Shown here: positions 5,278-9,009 of the stretch, in pieces
Numbering within the stretch: position 1 is the first letter of the stretch
Layout: each line of letters opens with the position of its first letter
NCBI GenBank assembly: GCA_027031325.1
Contig: JALVRI010000563.1
Location: 1-9,009, forward strand
Length of the DNA stretch: 9,009 bases
Origin: Desulfobacteraceae bacterium
GTDB lineage: Bacteria; Desulfobacterota; Desulfobacteria; Desulfobacterales; Desulfosarcinaceae
Direction: 5' to 3'
The notes under the pieces: generated by a model
Database searches by the model: none
The model's input: the letters and a program-made list of their open reading frames with translations, nothing else
What the model was told of the DNA's origin: nothing
Made by a program: the position numbers and the translations under genes

Positions 5278-7662
5278 TTACACCGTAGGCAAGAAGGTGG
5301 TTTCCTTGCCCGCATCTTCCTTGTCGGCTGATTTGGTCAAACCGGACCGGCGCCATTGTACAGGGTACATGAAATTCATTACGGTGTAAAACATTGCTTC
5401 AAGCACTGCAGCGGCACCAACCTCCCGTGACCCGCCCGCCAGAGACTCGCCGGCAGCTTGTTGCTGTTCCAGTCTGAACTTCAGCAACCTTAGCTGTTCA
5501 AGGAATTTCATTGCCGGGGCCAGCATCCGGGCCTGTTCGGGTTGGGCCTCAATTTTGGCGCCCAATTTCTTTTTGATGCTCTCGATCTGGGCGGAACTGG
5601 CTGCCTTGATCTTGGTTTTCTGACCGGGATGTTTGAAAATTGCCTGGCGATCCAGCAGATTGTCTATCCGCTCGGTTAGCTTGGCCGCCCGATTCTGGAT
5701 GGCCGGTTCTATTTCGGTGATCATAACTTTAGGCAGATCGAGTACGATTCCCTCAAATACATCAAGGTAACTTGCCAGGGAAGTCTCGAATTCATGGGCC
5801 GCACTTGTCCAGAAAACAGCACTTTGCTCCACGACCAGATCCAGCTTTCGGCGCGGATTCTTCTTGGCCCGCAGCCGGCGTAAGATCTCACCGAACAAGC
5901 CCGCAGTATTACGAAAAAGCGACTTGCCGGTTATTATCTTGAAAATTATGGCGACCCCCGCATACCAATCCTGAAAGTAGAGGGTGCGCCTGGCGTCCTT
6001 GAAAAGGGTCTCCAGGACATTGTTGGGTAAAAAATGGGAAGGCGTCGCGTAAAGTGGTGTTCCGCCCAGCTGCGGCTGCTCCAGAGTCTTGCCCTCTTGA
6101 TTTGCCTCGATGACGACCGCGGTTTCCATGTCTATCAACCCCATGGAAAAGGCTTTGGAATCGTTTAAGAAATTTGGGTAACGGGAAGGGTCGCCCGCCA
6201 CGAAAAGGTTTTCCGGCTTCAAATCGCGCATGGCGACCCTTTTTTCATAGAGGCTGCCCAACAGCTCCAGGATTGATGAAGAAAGGTTCCGTCGCCAAAC
6301 ACGGGTCATCTCGTAGCGCCTCTTGGTCAGATAGGTCTCCACCATGGCCTTGAAGGCGACAATATCTTCATGGTAATCAGAGGCAAGCTCTTTAATATGC
6401 TCAATCACTTGAGCATCCAGGGTTTTGGGAGCTATTCCGTTTTCTTTTTCGCCGTCACCATCGTAACGGCTGAGAAAATCTATGAACCAGCGCTTCAACT
6501 GATACAGGGAACAAACATCGGCCACCCCCTGATCGGCGCACCATTTTCTCAGCTTGCTTTCGATTCCGTTGAAAATGTTTACTATCCTTACACCGAGATG
6601 CCAGGCGTCTTCACCATAGCGCCCGATGAAGCCTCCCTGGTCCCAGACAAGTTCACCATGTCTTCGGATTTCTTCCGCTGCCGGGTGATGATCCCTGTGG
6701 ATATCATCAATGGTACGGATAAGAAAAAAATGCTTTGAAAGCTCCATGAAGAAAACGAAGCTATTGCCTATCTTAAGGTATTCCTGGTATTCAGGTCTGG
6801 TTTCGACCAGATTTTTATAACGCTTTTCGAGCTCATCCGGATCAGAATCCTCCGCATAGGGCAGGCTGTGCGCCTTGCGTAAAATCACCGACACTTTTGG
6901 CACAATACACGGCAAAGGCGCCAGTTGCCCGGCGATTCGCGCTTCACGGGCCAACTGGCGGTTGTAACGATAGAAATCGGTTATCGGCTGAGGGGGGATC
7001 TTGACCACCATGTGGGTGTCGTAGATCACGTAAAAGCACTGACTGCGACTGCCCGCCCCGGAACTAAGCAGCCCGATCGACATTCTGCGCACCGACCAGT
7101 CGCCGCCTTGTTTAAGGCGCATTAAAAATACGTTTTCGGGACAGCGTTCCAGGGTTTCAACCTTATACATCTGCCCCGGAGCATCCTTGCCAAGGCCGGA
7201 CTGCAACTTGAACAGATTGAAAAAAAACATCTGGATCTGTTGCTGGAGGGGAAGATCATCGGCAAGCGGCTTGGCGGAACGCCGCGTTTCAGCCCCGGTG
7301 GTGGTTGTCCCGGCGGCCGGGGCGGACTTGGCTTTACCGGCCTGCAACTTATGTTTCCATGCCTTGCGCCTGCGCCAGTACCTGAAAAGAAGCAGGGACA
7401 ACAAGCATGCCACCAAAACCGAGGCCACCAACAGCCCCGCCGCCGTTGGGCTGCCTGAAAAATCGACCACCATTTCCCATAGCTTTGCCATCCCGGCCGC
7501 CGTTTCCGGGCCGGCTTCCGGCAGGCCTGCCTCGGCCCGACCTGAAATCAAGAACGGAACCATTGTCAAGGTCCCTGCCATGGGGCTGTTTTTCAATGAG
7601 CGAATGATATTCCGCATGCAGGTTGTCAAAAGGGAAGAATTTGCCTGGAACCTGACTGGCAT
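5278..7662 (-). CDS. Membrane-anchored, divergent Ser/Thr protein kinase-like protein
   Basis: A 794-residue protein. Residues 16-45 resemble a weak signal peptide (AEA before residue 46). Residues about 74-93 are a membrane segment followed by RYWRRRKAWKHK, so the large C-terminal part should be cytoplasmic. Kinase landmarks: glycine-loop-like GAGSRS (202-207), VVK with K221, a possible helix-C Glu240, hinge-like FVFFMEL (302-308), MRDLKPEN (478-485, HRD replaced by MRD), IDMETAV (510-516, DFG replaced by DME), GGTPLYATP (533-541, activation loop end) and D565 in FQDWYAGV. Lys, catalytic Asp480, Asn485 and metal Asp511 are all present, so activity is possible. About 140 extra residues separate the hinge from the catalytic loop. 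The last 200 residues are helical without a recognised domain. The ATG at 7662 has AAGG 6 bases upstream. It lies 32 bp after the FHA gene, probably the same operon. Confidence 0.82.
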   Translation of the reverse strand: MPVRFQANSSLLTTCMRNIIRSLKNSPMAGTLTMVPFLISGRAEAGLPEAGPETAAGMAKLWEMVVDFSGSPTAAGLLVASVLVACLLSLLLFRYWRRRKAWKHKLQAGKAKSAPAAGTTTTGAETRRSAKPLADDLPLQQQIQMFFFNLFKLQSGLGKDAPGQMYKVETLERCPENVFLMRLKQGGDWSVRRMSIGLLSSGAGSRSQCFYVIYDTHMVVKIPPQPITDFYRYNRQLAREARIAGQLAPLPCIVPKVSVILRKAHSLPYAEDSDPDELEKRYKNLVETRPEYQEYLKIGNSFVFFMELSKHFFLIRTIDDIHRDHHPAAEEIRRHGELVWDQGGFIGRYGEDAWHLGVRIVNIFNGIESKLRKWCADQGVADVCSLYQLKRWFIDFLSRYDGDGEKENGIAPKTLDAQVIEHIKELASDYHEDIVAFKAMVETYLTKRRYEMTRVWRRNLSSSILELLGSLYEKRVAMRDLKPENLFVAGDPSRYPNFLNDSKAFSMGLIDMETAVVIEANQEGKTLEQPQLGGTPLYATPSHFLPNNVLETLFKDARRTLYFQDWYAGVAIIFKIITGKSLFRNTAGLFGEILRRLRAKKNPRRKLDLVVEQSAVFWTSAAHEFETSLASYLDVFEGIVLDLPKVMITEIEPAIQNRAAKLTERIDNLLDRQAIFKHPGQKTKIKAASSAQIESIKKKLGAKIEAQPEQARMLAPAMKFLEQLRLLKFRLEQQQAAGESLAGGSREVGAAAVLEAMFYTVMNFMYPVQWRRSGLTKSADKEDAGKETTFLPTV

Positions 7663-7694
7663 GAAAGACCTTGCTCTATGCTTGGGGTGGTCGG

Positions 7695-8456
7695 CTAATT
7701 GGAACCGTTTTGCCGGTAACCGAGCAACATTTTCACGGGGCCGACTTGAATTGTGTCGTCAACCTGCAGTTGGATCGTTCCCTTGACCGTCTGACCGTTA
7801 ACCTTGGGTTTCAACAGCCCACCAGCATAGGCCAGATGAAATTTTTCGCCCGAACGGCTTATGGTTGCTGACGGTGCTCCATACAAAAAAGACCAAAATC
7901 CTCCGATAACCACATCGGCATCGGCGTTCCTTCCTATGGTTATGGAGCCTTTGCCGGGATCCAGCGAGCCTTCTCCGCCCTCAAGAAAAAAAAGCTCCAG
8001 GTCCTTTGATCGGGATTGCTCCGGTGCAGCTTCGGCTTCCAAGTCTCCCCTGATCATGTTCCGGTACTGTTCCGGATTCATGACCATTGTCTGGTCAGAG
8101 CCCAGGTTGACTCCTCCGGATCCGGGGGCGGCAATTTCCGGGGACTCCGAATCCAACTCAATGGAATCTTCAAGGTCAACCACCAGCTTGTGCTTACCGA
8201 TGGTAATCACATCCTCGTGCTTGATCCGGCAGGATGCAATCGATTCACCGTTGAGAAAGGTGCCGTTTTTGCTTTCCAGATCGGTAAGCTGGTATTTACC
8301 GGCATGGTTGTCTATCCTGGCATGTAAGCCGGAAACAGCCAGGTTGTCGATAACGATATGGTTGTCCGGCCGCCGCCCTATGGTAAAGGGCTGCTCGTCC
8401 ACCAGCCGATAGACTCCCAGTACTCTGTCCTTGAACTTGAAAATTATACGGGCCAT
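7695..8456 (-). CDS. FHA-domain protein with a second FHA-like domain
   Basis: A 253-residue soluble protein. Residues about 3-95 are a canonical forkhead-associated domain, a phosphothreonine-peptide reader: G27-R28, N32, S42 and H45 in VSGLHARI, and S62-K63-N64-G65-T66 with N69-G70. After an acidic linker (about 96-165), residues 168-248 look like a second FHA fold: TIGRNADADVVI, PSATIS with S196 in the serine-loop position, a shortened middle, then VNG (219-221) and IQVGPVKMLLGYR. It lacks the H and SKNGT signatures, so it may not bind phosphate. The linker has DQTMVM (T123), a Thr context reminiscent of self-phosphorylated FHA proteins. AAGGA sits 6 bases before the ATG. It is first in an apparent operon with the kinase gene, which suggests it reads or scaffolds that kinase's phosphorylation (inference). 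Confidence 0.9.
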   Translation of the reverse strand: MARIIFKFKDRVLGVYRLVDEQPFTIGRRPDNHIVIDNLAVSGLHARIDNHAGKYQLTDLESKNGTFLNGESIASCRIKHEDVITIGKHKLVVDLEDSIELDSESPEIAAPGSGGVNLGSDQTMVMNPEQYRNMIRGDLEAEAAPEQSRSKDLELFFLEGGEGSLDPGKGSITIGRNADADVVIGGFWSFLYGAPSATISRSGEKFHLAYAGGLLKPKVNGQTVKGTIQLQVDDTIQVGPVKMLLGYRQNGSN

Positions 8457-8475
8457 TGTCGATCCTTGCTTAAAC

Positions 8476-8520
8476 GTATAATTATACCTTGAAAAACATT
8501 AATTTAATACGAATGTCAAG
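8476..8520 (-). promoter_or_regulatory. Candidate FHA/kinase operon promoter with palindrome and dyad
   Basis: On the minus strand a perfect TATAAT (8481-8486) lies about 25 bases before the FHA ATG, inside the perfect 12-bp palindrome GTATAATTATAC (8476-8487). A perfect TTGACA (8514-8519) lies 27 bp upstream of it, too far for a normal pair; the hexamer at proper spacing (ATTAAA, 16 bp) is weak. An outer dyad CCTTGA/TCAAGG (8487-8492, 8515-8520) brackets an AT-rich core. The arrangement suggests a controlled promoter, but no regulator is identified. Confidence 0.35.
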
Positions 8521-8701
8521 GTTTTGTACGTCTCTTACGGCCTGCGACGCCCAATTTTGGCTTTCAGCTGCCGCTTTTCGTCTCCGGTCGGCAGCAGCAT
8601 TCATATAAAATACCGGATTCCCGGGTTGCGGTCAAAGGTATCCATCTAAAAATATTGATAAAATGATTTTAAATCGAAATTTCGGCGGCCAGCCGTTTGA
8701 C

Positions 8702-8711
8702 TTGATATCAA
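8702..8711. promoter_or_regulatory. Perfect 10-bp palindrome upstream of clpB
   Basis: TTGATATCAA is fully self-complementary, 55 bp before the clpB ATG, and overlaps the best -35 candidate there. It could be a small operator half or chance. It is not an FNR site, which needs four bases between TTGAT and ATCAA. Confidence 0.2.
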
Positions 8712-8766
8712 TTGTGATTAGCTTTATGCAAAATTCAGACCATTTTTGGGGAGGATCAACAAGCAT

Positions 8767-9009
8767 ATGCGCTTCGACAAATTTACAATAAAATCCCAGG
8801 AGTTGCTTCAAAGTGCCCAGCAGGCCGCAACCAATCACAATAATCAGCAAATCGAGCCCGAGCACCTCTTGCTGACCATGCTGGAGGATAAAGAGGGGGT
8901 GGCCGGCTCGATGTTGCGCAAACTCGGTATTTCGCCCGGGGCCATCGCCCAGGAAGCCGCCATGGCGGTCGACAGGCTGCCGAAGGTCTCAGGCACCATG
9001 GAGGTCTAT
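8767..9009 (+). CDS. clpB: ATP-dependent disaggregase ClpB, N-terminal part, cut by the window edge
   Basis: ClpB is a hexameric AAA+ disaggregase (Hsp104 class) that works with DnaK/DnaJ/GrpE to pull proteins out of aggregates in the cytoplasm. Only the first 81 codons are in the window. They match the ClpB N-terminal domain: MRFDKFTIKSQELLQSAQQAA, then QIEPEHLLLTMLEDKEGVAGSMLRKLGI. The R-x-x-K-x-T-x-K-S-Q start and the EPEHLLLTML helix separate it from ClpA and ClpC. The ATPase modules and middle domain lie beyond the edge. A strong GGGGAGG (8748-8754) stands 12 bases before the ATG, slightly long spacing. No CIRCE or sigma-32-type element was recognised upstream, so heat control, if present, uses something else. 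Confidence 0.93.
   Translation, partial: MRFDKFTIKSQELLQSAQQAATNHNNQQIEPEHLLLTMLEDKEGVAGSMLRKLGISPGAIAQEAAMAVDRLPKVSGTMEVY

Larger units (their letters stand above)
8457..8766. other. Divergent regulatory region between the FHA/kinase operon and clpB
   Basis: These 310 bases hold no credible gene. From the left: a possible FHA promoter with a 12-bp palindrome, bracketed by an interrupted inverted repeat (8476-8520); a perfect 7-bp inverted pair GCTGCCG (8567-8573) and CGGCAGC (8589-8595) with a 15-nt loop and no T-run; an AT-rich stretch around 8641-8685; and a perfect palindrome TTGATATCAA (8702-8711) close to the clpB side. A weak sigma-70 match, TTGATA (8702-8707), 17 bp, TATGCA (8725-8730), could serve clpB. 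No CIRCE element (TTAGCACTC-N9-GAGTGCTAA) and no CTTGAA...CCCCAT heat-shock promoter was seen. Confidence 0.45.

Noticed and set aside
7187..7786. Open 199-codon frame on the plus strand opposite the kinase N-terminus
   Set aside because: Low-complexity Arg/Pro/Ala-rich translation, antisense to a gene with clear kinase motifs and spanning two minus-strand genes.
8611..8627. ACCGGATT/CCCGGGTT stretch resembling the palindromic repeat ends
   Set aside because: Only short, imperfect matches with no interior similarity and a wrong arm arrangement.
8632..8865. Minus-strand 77-codon frame across the clpB start
   Set aside because: It overlaps the unambiguous ClpB N-terminus and its hydrophobic translation is an antisense effect.

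Overview
The window looks like chromosomal DNA from a moderately GC-rich Gram-negative bacterium. My best guess is Desulfobacterota (former Deltaproteobacteria, Desulfobacterales-like). The guess rests on the mix of a DUF4070-type B12 radical SAM protein, a YcgN protein, a J-domain/zinc-finger protein and short AACCCGGAT...ATCCGGGTT palindromic repeats between genes. It is an inference from gene style and memory, not from a marker gene. No rRNA, tRNA, CRISPR array, transposase or phage gene was seen.

Layout, left to right. (1) The 3' part of trpA (1-567), cut by the window edge. (2) A 338-bp gap with a good sigma-70 promoter candidate and a long leader, then a cobalamin-binding radical SAM protein (906-2690). 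(3) A GC-rich hairpin and a 77-bp palindromic repeat, then a small UspA-type universal stress protein (2866-3255) and a protein with an N-terminal four-cysteine zinc motif and a C-terminal J domain (3310-4053). (4) A longer 117-bp copy of the same repeat (4057-4173). (5) A minus-strand single-pass membrane/coiled-coil small protein of unknown function (4287-4637), divergent from a YcgN-family cysteine-cluster protein (4782-5231); a lone repeat arm lies between them. (6) A minus-strand pair that reads as one operon: an FHA-domain protein (7695-8456), then a large membrane-anchored, sequence-divergent Ser/Thr-kinase-like protein (5278-7662). (7) A 310-bp divergent regulatory region, then the first 81 codons of clpB (8767 to the right edge).

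How the genes may fit together. Three genes are linked to stress or protein quality control (uspA-like, J-domain, clpB), but they are not one operon. The strongest candidate for a distinct, poorly described system is the FHA/kinase pair. The FHA protein has one canonical phosphothreonine-reading FHA domain and a second FHA-like fold. The kinase has a membrane anchor, MRD in place of HRD, DME in place of DFG, and an extra helical block of roughly 140 residues inside the catalytic domain. Its target and signal cannot be read from this window. The palindromic repeats (one short, one long, one lone arm) look like small non-coding elements accumulated between genes.
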